In this document: piece by piece, positions 25,847 through 34,593 of the stretch
How the letters are laid out: every line of letters begins with the position of its first letter
Position numbering within the stretch: the stretch's first letter is position 1
NCBI RefSeq assembly: GCF_002831585.1
Contig: NZ_CP025113.1
Location: forward strand, 5,843,001-5,907,000
From: Bradyrhizobium sp. SK17
GTDB lineage: Bacteria > Pseudomonadota > Alphaproteobacteria > Rhizobiales > Xanthobacteraceae
DNA: 64,000 nucleotides
Direction of reading: 5' to 3'
Position numbers and translations under genes: made by a program
Notes under the pieces: generated by a model
What the model saw: the letters and a program-made list of their open reading frames with translations, nothing else
What the model was told of the DNA's origin: nothing
The model's database searches: none

Positions 25847-27213
25847 GGAGACACGTTATCATAGGCCGATACGGCCCAGGCGACCGCAGCCGCTTTCCAC
25901 TTGGCGATGGGGAGGTCGAAACCCGCCTCGACCTGGTTGTCGGCGAGCGAACACTCGATCACGGGATCGGCCGCGCAATCGGCGATCTGTCGCGGCTTGG
26001 CGTTCATCCTTCAGAGATCGGCGTGGATATCCTGGTCCTGGCCGCCCACGTCCACGCTGCTGACACGCGCATTTCGCGGGCGAGTGAATCGCAGGATGGC
26101 TGGACCCGCGAAATCCGGCTGATCGTCCCGGTTTCCGATCCTGATCGATGGACAGCCGTCGCCCCGACCTTCGTCCGGATGCTGAACTTTCTCACCGGCG
26201 ACCGCTGGTCGATCGCGTTTCGCGCCCGACCGCGCCGTTTCGTCAGGGTCGCTCCCGCACGTCCTGCTCGGCTCATCGGTCCTCCCTTCGACGACCTCGC
26301 GCTATTCTCGGGCGGCCTCGACAGTCTCATCGGCGCAATCGATGCCCTCGAGAATGGCCGTACACCGCTTCTCATCAGTCACGCTGGCGAAGGTGCGACC
26401 AGCGATGCGCAGTCCACCATCTTCGACACTTTGAAGACCCACTATCGAGGCCGCGCCTTTGATCGCTTGCGCCTCTGGATGGCATACCCGGACGGTTTCG
26501 TCCGCGGTTCAGGCGGAGAGAACACGACCCGCGGCAGGTCGTTCCTGTTCTTCGCCCTCGGCGTCTTCGCTGGAAGCGGACTTGAGGGGGCGTTCACCTT
26601 GAAAGTGCCCGAGAACGGCCTCATCGCCGTCAACGTGCCGCTCGATCCATTGCGCCTCGGCGCACTGAGCACGCGCACGACCCATCCTTTTTACATCGCC
26701 CGTTGGAATGACGCCCTCCATGGGCTGGGCCTGAACGGCAGGATCGAAAATCCCTATTGGGATAGGACCAAGGGCGAGATGGTCGCGGCCTGCGCCAACG
26801 GCGCATTGTTGCGCCGCCTCGTACCCTCATCGCTATCCTGCGCGTCCCCAACCAAGGGGCGCTGGCAGGGTCTCGGCACACAGCATTGCGGCTATTGCCT
26901 GCCTTGTCTCATCAGACGGGCAGCACTCGTTGCCGGCCTACACCCCGATCCAGATCCCACCGTCTACACGGTCGATGACCTCACCGCCCGCGCGCTCGAC
27001 ACACGTCAATCAGAAGGCGTCCAGATTCGCTCTTTCCAGCTTGCGATCGAGCGGCTTCGCGCCCGGCCGGCGCTGGCGCCGATTCTCATCCACAAGCCGG
27101 GGCCGCTCTTCGATGAATCGCCGGCTCGGCAAACCGCCCTCGCTGGCGTGTACCGGCGCGGCCTTGAAGAGGTTGGAGCACTCCTGGCAGGTGTGAGGAC
27201 GCGGCCGGGATGA
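25843..27213 (+). CDS. qatC: QatC, QueC-like ATP-pyrophosphatase
   Basis: Protein of 456 residues. The PP-loop SGGLDS is at 156-161. A zinc-binding cluster HCGYCLPC has C349, C352 and C355, as in 7-cyano-7-deazaguanine synthase QueC. The N-terminal 145 residues are specific to QatC. By analogy it may modify a base or a protein (for example QatB) with a deazaguanine-type group; this is inference. It overlaps qatB and qatD by four bases each. Confidence 0.9.
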   Translation: MRRHVIIGRYGPGDRSRFPLGDGEVETRLDLVVGERTLDHGIGRAIGDLSRLGVHPSEIGVDILVLAAHVHAADTRISRASESQDGWTREIRLIVPVSDPDRWTAVAPTFVRMLNFLTGDRWSIAFRARPRRFVRVAPARPARLIGPPFDDLALFSGGLDSLIGAIDALENGRTPLLISHAGEGATSDAQSTIFDTLKTHYRGRAFDRLRLWMAYPDGFVRGSGGENTTRGRSFLFFALGVFAGSGLEGAFTLKVPENGLIAVNVPLDPLRLGALSTRTTHPFYIARWNDALHGLGLNGRIENPYWDRTKGEMVAACANGALLRRLVPSSLSCASPTKGRWQGLGTQHCGYCLPCLIRRAALVAGLHPDPDPTVYTVDDLTARALDTRQSEGVQIRSFQLAIERLRARPALAPILIHKPGPLFDESPARQTALAGVYRRGLEEVGALLAGVRTRPG

Positions 27214-27965
27214 CCGAGAATGCTCAAGCCGTCGGTGTCGATTTCCACTGCCATCTCGACCTCTATCCCGACCATGAGGCCGCGATCGCAAGGGCAGAAG
27301 CCGCTCGGATCTACACGCTGACCGTCACGACGACACCAAAGGCCTGGGCGCGCAATCATGAACTCACGCGTCATACCCGCTTCGTGCGCGCTGCGCTCGG
27401 GCTGCATCCGCAGCTTGTCGCGGAGCGCGCCGGCGAACTGCCGCTATGGGAGCGTCACCTGCCTGAGACACGCTACGTCGGTGAAGTCGGTCTTGATGCC
27501 GGCCCGCGCTTCTACAAATCGCTAGATACCCAAAAGCATGTGTTCCGCAGCGTCCTTGAGCGATGCGCAGAAGCCGGTGGCAAGATTCTCACGGTCCACA
27601 GTGTCAGAAGCGTTCCAGCGGTGCTCGCGATGATCGAACAATATCTCCCGCAGGATCGCGGCACCGTCGTGCTTCACTGGTTCACCGGAAGCAAGAGCGA
27701 GGCTCGACGTGCGGCGACGCTCGGCTGCTATTTCTCCGTCAATGCCGAGATGACCCGCTCGGATCGCGGCCGCTCCCTCGTCTCCGACTTGCCCATCGAT
27801 CGGATACTGACGGAGACAGACGGCCCCTTCACTCAGGTTGACGGTCGTCCCAGCGAGCCCGCTGACGTAAAAACCACGGTCGCCGCGATCGCCGACGTCC
27901 GGAGGGTCCCGGTCGATACCGTCACGACAACGGTAAGATCGAACCTTCGCTCTTTACTGAGGTGA
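27210..27965 (+). CDS. qatD: QatD, TatD-like metal-dependent hydrolase
   Basis: TIM-barrel DNase family protein of 251 residues. All metal ligands of TatD are present: H13 and H15 (DFHCHLD), E92 (GEVGLD), H130, H156 (LHWFTG) and D204 (TETDGPF). It is the last gene of the four-gene Qat operon and overlaps qatC by four bases. Its stop is 31 nt before the start of the hipB operator. Confidence 0.9.
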   Translation: MTENAQAVGVDFHCHLDLYPDHEAAIARAEAARIYTLTVTTTPKAWARNHELTRHTRFVRAALGLHPQLVAERAGELPLWERHLPETRYVGEVGLDAGPRFYKSLDTQKHVFRSVLERCAEAGGKILTVHSVRSVPAVLAMIEQYLPQDRGTVVLHWFTGSKSEARRAATLGCYFSVNAEMTRSDRGRSLVSDLPIDRILTETDGPFTQVDGRPSEPADVKTTVAAIADVRRVPVDTVTTTVRSNLRSLLR

Positions 27966-27985
27966 TCCCCCAAGGGGGGTCTAGG

Positions 27986-28033
27986 AAAATTGTAATCTTC
28001 GTGCTACATATCTGGCCAATCTGTAGTGCGAAG
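27986..28033. promoter_or_regulatory. Operator-like element upstream of hipB (copy 2)
   Basis: ATTGTAA, one base, CTTCGTGCTAC (27997-28007), a 15-nt spacer, GTAGTGCGAAG (28023-28033). Arms match at 9 of 11 positions. The right arm overlaps the hipB ribosome site (GAAGG), and the element ends 8 nt before the hipB ATG. The layout is the same as copy 1 upstream of qatA. Confidence 0.68.
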
Positions 28034-28041
28034 GTGCCAAA

Positions 28042-28377
28042 ATGCCCACTCCACACAACCCTCCTGCTGCGGTGCGGCGCGCACTGCGCAAGCTTGGAGC
28101 GGACATCCATGATGCCCGTCGACGCCGACGGCTGCCGATGGCGGTCGTAGCCGAGCGCGCCTTCACGTCTCGCTCGACATTGCAAAGGGTCGAAGCTGGG
28201 GACACCAACGTCAGCGTCGGCATATATGCCGGCGTCCTGCAGGCGCTTGGCCTGCTCGACGGCCTGAGCCAGGTCGCCGACATCAGCAACGACAGCGTCG
28301 GCCAAGCGCTTGCCAGCGCCGATCTGCCTAAGCATGTCCACCTCAAGCGGCCAACCGGATCGTCCCGCGATGACTGA
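28042..28377 (+). CDS. hipB: HipB-like HTH antitoxin/regulator
   Basis: XRE-type DNA-binding protein of 111 residues. The helix-turn-helix spans about residues 17-70 (ARRRRRLPMAVVAERAFTSRSTLQRVEAGDTNVSVGIYAGVLQALG). It overlaps hipA by 8 nt, the usual antitoxin-first order. The operator copy overlapping its ribosome site suggests autorepression, and the matching copy upstream of qatA suggests that it also acts there. Confidence 0.87.
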   Translation: MPTPHNPPAAVRRALRKLGADIHDARRRRRLPMAVVAERAFTSRSTLQRVEAGDTNVSVGIYAGVLQALGLLDGLSQVADISNDSVGQALASADLPKHVHLKRPTGSSRDD

Positions 28378-29617
28378 CTTCGAGGTCCATGTCGATTTGG
28401 ACGGCCGCACACGCCCGGTCGGACTGGCGAGGAGCAATCGCGTCCGGGGCACCGAGACCATCCTCTTCGAGTATGACGGCGCATGGCTTGACGACCCGGA
28501 CCGCTTCTCCCTGGAGCCAGCCCTTGCTCTGACCCGTGGCGCCTTCGCCCCTCCTGCCGGTCTTGCGACTTTCGGCTCCATCGGTGACTCAGCGCCGGAT
28601 ACCTGGGGCCGGCGCCTCATGCAGCGCGCCGAACGCCGTCTCGCCGATCGGGAAGGCCGCGCGGTTCGCACGCTTGTAGAAAGCGACTACCTCCTTGGCG
28701 TCGCCGACGAGACCCGGCTTGGCGCGCTCCGATTCCGCTGGGTCGGCGAAGAGATTTTTCAAGCGCCGATCCGTGCGGGCGTTCCTGCCCTGATCGAGCT
28801 TGGCCGATTGCTCCAGATCACCGAACGGATTCTCCGGGACGAGGAAACGGATGAAGACCTGCAGCTCATCTTTGCCCCAGGCTCCTCCCTTGGGGGTGCC
28901 CGCCCGAAGGCGTCGGTCATCGACCAACATGGTCACCTCTCCATCGCGAAATTCCCGAAGGAGACCGACGACTACAGCATGGAGACCTGGGAAGAGATCG
29001 CGCTGAGGCTGGCCGGCCAGGCAGGTATCGCCACGCCTCAGCACGAGCTGATCGACGTCGCCGGCAAGGCGGTCATGTTGTCGCGACGCTTCGATCGCGA
29101 CGGGGCGATCCGCATCCCGTTCCTGTCGGCGATGGCGATGATGGGCGCCAAAGACGGCGAGCGCGGCAGCTATCCGGAGATCGTCGATGCCCTTGCTCAA
29201 CACGGCGCTCAGGGGAAGACGGACGCCCATGCCCTCTATCGGCGTGTCGTCTTCAATGTGCTGATTTCCAATGTCGACGACCACCTCCGCAATCACGGTT
29301 TCCTGTGGCTGGGAAAAGCGGGCTGGTCTCTCTCGCCGGCATACGACATCAATCCCGTTCCGACCGATCTCAAGGCGCGGGTGCTGACGACGAACATCGA
29401 TCTCGACGAGGGCACCTGTTCGCTCGATTTGCTGGAGGCGGCGTCGGAGTTTTTTGCGCTCACGCTGCCGCAAGCCCGCGCGATTATCAGAGAAGTCGGG
29501 ACCGTGACCGCGACCTGGCGCGATACAGCCAAGGCGGTCGGCGCACGCCCGGCCGAGATCAACCGCATGGCCAGCGCCTTCGAGCATGACGATCTCAAAC
29601 GGGCGCTGGCGCTATGA
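28370..29617 (+). CDS. hipA: HipA-like serine/threonine kinase toxin
   Basis: Kinase of 415 residues in the HipA fold. Glycine-rich loop SSLGGARPKAS (172-182), ATP-binding K194 (SIAKFP), catalytic D303 with N308 (NVDDHLRNH) and metal-binding D326 (PAYDINP) are all present, so it is probably active. E. coli HipA phosphorylates glutamyl-tRNA synthetase; the target here is unknown. ATG 28370 lies within the end of hipB, and the stop overlaps the next gene by four bases, which ties it to the downstream nuclease-like gene. Confidence 0.9.
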   Translation: MTDFEVHVDLDGRTRPVGLARSNRVRGTETILFEYDGAWLDDPDRFSLEPALALTRGAFAPPAGLATFGSIGDSAPDTWGRRLMQRAERRLADREGRAVRTLVESDYLLGVADETRLGALRFRWVGEEIFQAPIRAGVPALIELGRLLQITERILRDEETDEDLQLIFAPGSSLGGARPKASVIDQHGHLSIAKFPKETDDYSMETWEEIALRLAGQAGIATPQHELIDVAGKAVMLSRRFDRDGAIRIPFLSAMAMMGAKDGERGSYPEIVDALAQHGAQGKTDAHALYRRVVFNVLISNVDDHLRNHGFLWLGKAGWSLSPAYDINPVPTDLKARVLTTNIDLDEGTCSLDLLEAASEFFALTLPQARAIIREVGTVTATWRDTAKAVGARPAEINRMASAFEHDDLKRALAL

Positions 29618-30738
29618 CGAGGACATTTCTTCACAGCTTCGAGCCAGCGACAGCGAGCCCTATCACCGGCACCACCGTCGACCTGGATGTCTCAGACATC
29701 GAGGATGCCGGCATTCGGGAAGTGCTGCAGACGCCGGGCGCGGCCTACGGTGCGTGGTCGATCCTGGACGCATTGCTTGCACCGACCGGCGCGGGAACGC
29801 CGTTCATCTTCAAGGAGCCGCTTGGACAGGCGCGTGAAGTCAAAGTCGCCCTGTCAGGCCTGTTCGGACGCTTCGTCGCTCGCGCCTATCTTGAGCGCTA
29901 TTTCAATCTCTCGATCTTCGCCCATCTCGGCAGCCGAACGATCGATCTCGATCGTCGCCGGCGGGTCAAGGTCACGCGCCTGTCGCGTGGCGATCTGCCC
30001 GATTGGATCGCCTGCGCCGCCGACCTGTCCTCTCTGACGGTGGCCGAAGCGAAAGGCTGCCATGATGTCGGAGGCCCGGCAAAAGCGCTGGACCGCGCCT
30101 GGACGCAAGCCGGACGGATCAACATCACCGCACAAGGCCGCAAGGTCACGGTGAAACGCATTGCGATCGCAACGCGCTGGGGCATGGCTGCGGCGGGCCC
30201 AACCGAGGCCCACCTCTCGGTTCGCGATCCGATCGATGAAGGCGAGCCCATTGATCCCCAGGAGAAGGATGCACTCTTCATCGGGCTTCTGCGCCTGCAC
30301 ATCGCCAACCTGATCAAGCCACTCGGCCACACCGAGCTGGCTGGCGCGCTCTACCGCATCACCCACCAGGCATTCGCGCGCAGGCTCCAAGACGACCTCG
30401 GGCGCGCCCGGGCGCTGCTGGATGCGGCTCCGGTAAGAGAGGTAGAGAAAGCGACTGCTATGGGCGGGCTGATCGGCGGGATCGTCACGCGTGCGGGGCC
30501 GGTCACCGATGCCGACGCCGCGCCCGCCGACCAGGAGGCGCTCGCCCGCCTCAACCTCCGACCTGTCTTCGTTGGGATCGAGCGCGACCTCATCCGCGCC
30601 GCTATCGACGCGGAGCCGCAAGCTGTGCGTACTCGCCTGGCCCAGACCATTCATCCGGATGAATTTGCTCGGCCTGACCGCGCCGGCGGCTGGATTGTCC
30701 CACTCGGTCAGGAGCGACGCATCACTGGCGGCGCCTGA
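29614..30738 (+). CDS. Candidate PD-(D/E)XK nuclease linked to hipBA
   Basis: Protein of 374 residues without a family I can name. A nuclease-like core is visible: LPD130 followed 15 residues later by E145-A-K147 (LTVAEAKG), with a basic strand before it (RRRRVKVTRL). The arrangement D-x14-ExK fits the restriction-endonuclease fold. The C-terminal 170 residues are mostly helical. It overlaps hipA by four bases and precedes the SMC-like ATPase by 77 nt, so it belongs to the same transcription unit. Confidence 0.6.
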   Translation: MTRTFLHSFEPATASPITGTTVDLDVSDIEDAGIREVLQTPGAAYGAWSILDALLAPTGAGTPFIFKEPLGQAREVKVALSGLFGRFVARAYLERYFNLSIFAHLGSRTIDLDRRRRVKVTRLSRGDLPDWIACAADLSSLTVAEAKGCHDVGGPAKALDRAWTQAGRINITAQGRKVTVKRIAIATRWGMAAAGPTEAHLSVRDPIDEGEPIDPQEKDALFIGLLRLHIANLIKPLGHTELAGALYRITHQAFARRLQDDLGRARALLDAAPVREVEKATAMGGLIGGIVTRAGPVTDADAAPADQEALARLNLRPVFVGIERDLIRAAIDAEPQAVRTRLAQTIHPDEFARPDRAGGWIVPLGQERRITGGA

Positions 30739-30815
30739 ACCGCCGAGCACCGAGAACATAAGCATCATGGGGAAACAGCCGACCACACCAGACACGGCAC
30801 GATCAGGGGGCAATA

Positions 30816-33440
30816 ATGGAAGCGCAAGAGAACGATCTCTCGAATGAGGCGGCGGCGCTCGCCGACATCCTCAAATGGTCAGTGGACCTGCCGGCCTGGC
30901 AACGCGATACGCTGCGCCGGCTGTGCGGCCAGACCAAGTTGGAGGCAGCCGACATCACGGCCCTCGTCGCGATTTGCAAGGGTGACGCGACAGCCGTCCC
31001 GCTCGACGCGAGCCACATCAGGGACCCAGCGGCCAGCCATGCCGTCGTCAGCCTCGGTGCCCTCCACAGCCTGTCGCATGTCAACGCGCTGGCACCGGGC
31101 GAACGCCTCTCGTTCGGCAAGACGGGCCTGACCGTCATCTACGGCGACAACGGCGCCGGCAAATCCGGCTATGCCCGCGTCCTGAAGCAACTCTGCCGGG
31201 CGCGCTCGCCGAAGGGCGACGCGATCCTTCCAAACATCTATGCGGCCGGCTCCGGCACCCCAGCCGCCAGCGTCGACTTCTTCATCGGCGGACAGAAGCG
31301 AAGCGCATCCTGGACCCAGGGGAACGCCCCTGATCCAATGCTCTCGGCCGTCAGTGTCTTCGACTCGCGCACTGCCAATGTCCATGTCGAGAACACCAAC
31401 GATCTCGCCTACACGCCGCTGCCGCTCCGAATCCTCGCCGGTCTCGCGCAGGCATGCCAGGATGTGAAGGCCAAACTGGCTTCCGAGATAAAGGCTCTCC
31501 AAGAGCACACACCCGCGATCCTGTCGAAGCCCGAATGCAAGCCGGACACGCCCGTCGGCAAGCTGATCGCCGGTCTGTCGGGCAAGACGAAGCAGGAAGC
31601 CGTCGAGAAGCTCGCGGGCGTGACAGCGGAAGAAGAAACTCGGCTTCAAACGCTCACTACCGACCTGGCCAGCGATCCTGCGCGCACGGTTCGGCAGCTC
31701 CAGAGCCAGGAAGCCCGCGTCAAGTCGGCGATCGAGCAGCTTGAGCGGCTGGTGGCCGCCGCCACGGACGAAACCCGGGCAGCGCTCCGCGACGCCCATA
31801 CGCACCTTGCAACGGCGCGCTCCGCCGCTGCCGCCGCCTCCGCTAACCTGTTCGCCGATGAGCCGCTGCCCGACATCGGCTCGGACGTCTGGAAGGCCTT
31901 GTGGGAGGCAGCCAGGGATTATTCCCGCGCATCCGCCTATCCCGACCGGCCGTTCCCCGTGACCGAGATTGGAGCCCATTGCGTCCTCTGCCAGCAGCCG
32001 CTCAGCGAGGAAGCCTCGAAGCGGCTCAGCAGCTTCGAGGCTTTCGTACAGGACGAGAGCAAGCGCCGTGAACAGGAAGCGGCGGACGCGTATGACAAGA
32101 AGCTCGAAGAAGTCTCATCGCAAGCCATCTCGATGAAGGATCTCGCCGCGATCGTCGCAACGATCCGCGATGATATCGGCCAGGAGGAGGTCGCAGGCAC
32201 CCTTCGCCGCGGGATCCTGCACCTGGCCTGGCGGCTGCGCGCCATTCTGCGAACCCATAGCCTCGCGACTCTGCCCGATCTTCCGCCCCCAGCCACCATC
32301 TCGCTCGATCCACTACGCATGGCCCTCAGCGGTATTGCTACGCGTATCGAAGGCTTGCAGTCGGAGGCCAGCTCACCGCAGCGCGCCGCGCTCATCGCCG
32401 AGCGCGACGGCCTTGCGGACCGCAAATGGGTCGGCCTGGTGAAGGCCGATGTGCTTGCACAGATCGAGCGCCTCAAGGCCGTCGAGGCGATCGAGAAAGC
32501 CAACAAGGACACAGCCACGAACAAGATCACGACCCAGAGCGCGCGTATCGCCCAAGCGCTCGTCACCAACCGCCTGCGCGGAAGGTTCGCGATCGAGGTG
32601 GACAAGCTCGGCGTCGCGGGTCTCGCCATCGAGCTTCAGCAGGCCAAGACCACCGCTGGCGTCCCCTTCTTCCAGGTCCGGCTGATCAACAAACCGAACG
32701 AGCCGGTCGGCAAGGTCCTCAGCGAAGGCGAGCATCGTTGCGTCGCGCTGGCCGCCTTTCTCGCCGAGCTGTCGACCATCGATGCGCAGTCAGCGATCGT
32801 GTTCGACGATCCTGTCTCCTCGCTCGACCATTTGCATCGCGACAGGGTCGCCGCTCGATTGGCCGAGGCCGGCCAGACACGCCAAGTGATCGTTTTCACC
32901 CACGATATGGCGTTCTTGCTTCTTCTCGATGAAGCGTGCCGGGCGACGAAGGACCGGGAAGCGACGCCGGTCGCGTACCGCCTGATCAGCCGTGGCCCGG
33001 AAAATACCGGCTATTGCCATCAAGAACCGCCCGCCAACGTCATGCCGCTCGACAAGGTGATCGACGGGATGAAGGCCCACCTCGCCAACGTGAAAATCCA
33101 TCATGAACGCGGCGATCAGGCAAAATGGCTGCGCGAGGTAACGTCCTTCCAGGACCAACTCCGCACGACCTGGGAGCGCGCCGTCGAGGAAGTGGTCGGG
33201 CCGGTGATCCGCCGCCTGTCCCGTAAGGTGGACACAACGGGCCTCATCAAGCTCACAGTCCTCACCGATGTCGATTGCACCGCTATGCGTGAAGCGTTCG
33301 GGCGTTGCTCGGCGCTCCTTCACAGTCAGCCTGGTGAGATCAATCCGCGGCTGCCCGCGCCATCGGCAATCGAAACCGAAATTGACGCGCTAGAAAAGTG
33401 GATCGCCGATATCCGGTCGCGGCAGGAGAAGGCCGCATGA
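30816..33440 (+). CDS. RloC/SMC-like ATPase with zinc hook and HEPN-like C terminus
   Basis: ABC/SMC-type ATPase of 874 residues. Walker A GDNGAGKS is at 110-117, the signature-like LSEGEH at 635-640, Walker B VFDDPVSSLD at 662-671, and a His switch at VFTHDMAFL near 695. Between them is a long coiled-coil region whose centre holds CVLC (C389, C392), the zinc-hook pattern of Rad50 and RloC. Near the end, R830-x5-H836 in GRCSALLHS resembles the HEPN ribonuclease motif. Known RloC and PrrC cut tRNA anticodons after phage attack; the same activity is inferred, not shown. Confidence 0.75.
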   Translation: MEAQENDLSNEAAALADILKWSVDLPAWQRDTLRRLCGQTKLEAADITALVAICKGDATAVPLDASHIRDPAASHAVVSLGALHSLSHVNALAPGERLSFGKTGLTVIYGDNGAGKSGYARVLKQLCRARSPKGDAILPNIYAAGSGTPAASVDFFIGGQKRSASWTQGNAPDPMLSAVSVFDSRTANVHVENTNDLAYTPLPLRILAGLAQACQDVKAKLASEIKALQEHTPAILSKPECKPDTPVGKLIAGLSGKTKQEAVEKLAGVTAEEETRLQTLTTDLASDPARTVRQLQSQEARVKSAIEQLERLVAAATDETRAALRDAHTHLATARSAAAAASANLFADEPLPDIGSDVWKALWEAARDYSRASAYPDRPFPVTEIGAHCVLCQQPLSEEASKRLSSFEAFVQDESKRREQEAADAYDKKLEEVSSQAISMKDLAAIVATIRDDIGQEEVAGTLRRGILHLAWRLRAILRTHSLATLPDLPPPATISLDPLRMALSGIATRIEGLQSEASSPQRAALIAERDGLADRKWVGLVKADVLAQIERLKAVEAIEKANKDTATNKITTQSARIAQALVTNRLRGRFAIEVDKLGVAGLAIELQQAKTTAGVPFFQVRLINKPNEPVGKVLSEGEHRCVALAAFLAELSTIDAQSAIVFDDPVSSLDHLHRDRVAARLAEAGQTRQVIVFTHDMAFLLLLDEACRATKDREATPVAYRLISRGPENTGYCHQEPPANVMPLDKVIDGMKAHLANVKIHHERGDQAKWLREVTSFQDQLRTTWERAVEEVVGPVIRRLSRKVDTTGLIKLTVLTDVDCTAMREAFGRCSALLHSQPGEINPRLPAPSAIETEIDALEKWIADIRSRQEKAA

Positions 33441-33486
33441 TGATGAAGCTTCAGGCCACGCGGCCTCGCGTCGGAGGCGCCCCTTT

Positions 33487-34557
33487 ATGGTGAAATGGTC
33501 CGAGCTGAAACGGGCGTCTGACATCGTCCTGGCCGTCTGGCCCCACTACCGTCCCCTGTTCGAGCGCTGGTTCATGCAGGAGCTCATCGACAAGGGCGAA
33601 CTCGCGCCGATCTGGCGCGAGCGCATGGTGCCGGGGGATAACGACACGGTCTTTGCCGACCATTATTCCGATCGCGAAGCTGCCATCGCGGCCGCCAATG
33701 CACTCAATCCAACCTTGCGGCAGGCACTCTCCGCGCGTCCTATGGACCCCGTCGTCAAGCGATCGCTCGAACTCAAGATCGACAAGGCCCTGCAGGCGAA
33801 ACAGCGTCTGCAAGACGAAGAAGCGCTGATGCTAGTGGAAGCCTTGCGCCGTCACACCGATGACGAGCCGCCGGACGCCGCCGCCCTGAAGCTCGCGCCG
33901 GACTCCGAGCGCTATCGTCAGGACCTCGCCGAACAACTGGCCGAAATGCCCTATCTGAGGGTGGCCAAAGTGGGTCGCTCGAACAACCGATGGACCCACG
34001 CCCTTCTATATCTGGGCCCGGATGGCGTTTGGTCGAAACCCTATCAGGCCGGCGAGAAGGCCGCACTGACCGCCGAACGCGCGAAGATCGCCAATGGATA
34101 CGGTCTGAGCGCCAGCACTCATTGGGGAAAGGCAAAGGCGAAAATCCGACAGATCCTTTTGCCCCGCGCCAATCAATTGCTTCAGCTCGCGAGCGTTCAG
34201 CGGATGCTCGCCGAAGCTCTTGCACGGGGCGAACGTGTGCTGGTCTCAAACGGCATTGTATTCTGGTACGAGCCGGATGGTGGTGTCGGCTGGCAGGTCA
34301 AGGAGACATCATCGACGCGCGAGTCCGAAGGCGCGACGATCTGGAAGGAAGGGACGATCCTCTCTACCAATCACGGCCGCCTCGTTGTGCTGCCGTATGT
34401 CAAGGAGGACGGTGAGCACGTTCGCGGACACACTAAGAACGGCCCAAATGACGGACGTGCCTTGCCACGTCACCGTGATCATTATGTAGAGATTCCGTTC
34501 TCGCTCTACGACGGCGACCTCATGATCGGCTTGTTCGGCGAACTTCCTTACGAATGA
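33487..34557 (+). CDS. Unknown protein of the hipBA-ATPase operon
   Basis: Protein of 356 residues that I do not recognise. The first 190 residues are charged and helical. The C-terminal half has a beta-rich section (VSNGIVFWYEPDGGVGWQV) and a polar block with several His and Asn residues (GEHVRGHTKNGPNDG, ALPRHRDHYVEIPF) and ends DLMIGLFGELPYE. It starts 46 nt after the ATPase stop and 36 nt before the HEPN gene, in the same direction. It may be the partner or sensor of the ATPase. Confidence 0.65.
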   Translation: MVKWSELKRASDIVLAVWPHYRPLFERWFMQELIDKGELAPIWRERMVPGDNDTVFADHYSDREAAIAAANALNPTLRQALSARPMDPVVKRSLELKIDKALQAKQRLQDEEALMLVEALRRHTDDEPPDAAALKLAPDSERYRQDLAEQLAEMPYLRVAKVGRSNNRWTHALLYLGPDGVWSKPYQAGEKAALTAERAKIANGYGLSASTHWGKAKAKIRQILLPRANQLLQLASVQRMLAEALARGERVLVSNGIVFWYEPDGGVGWQVKETSSTRESEGATIWKEGTILSTNHGRLVVLPYVKEDGEHVRGHTKNGPNDGRALPRHRDHYVEIPFSLYDGDLMIGLFGELPYE

Positions 34558-34593
34558 AGAAGTGGAGCGCTAGCGATCTAAACAGGAATAACC

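Noticed and set aside
27964..27981. CCCCC-AA-GGGGGG after qatD as a terminator
   Set aside because: The loop would be too short for the full stem and no T-run follows. It also lies next to the hipB operator.
30768..30847. Mini-gene of 26 codons between the nuclease candidate and the ATPase
   Set aside because: It overlaps the ATPase start in another frame, and its peptide is low in complexity.
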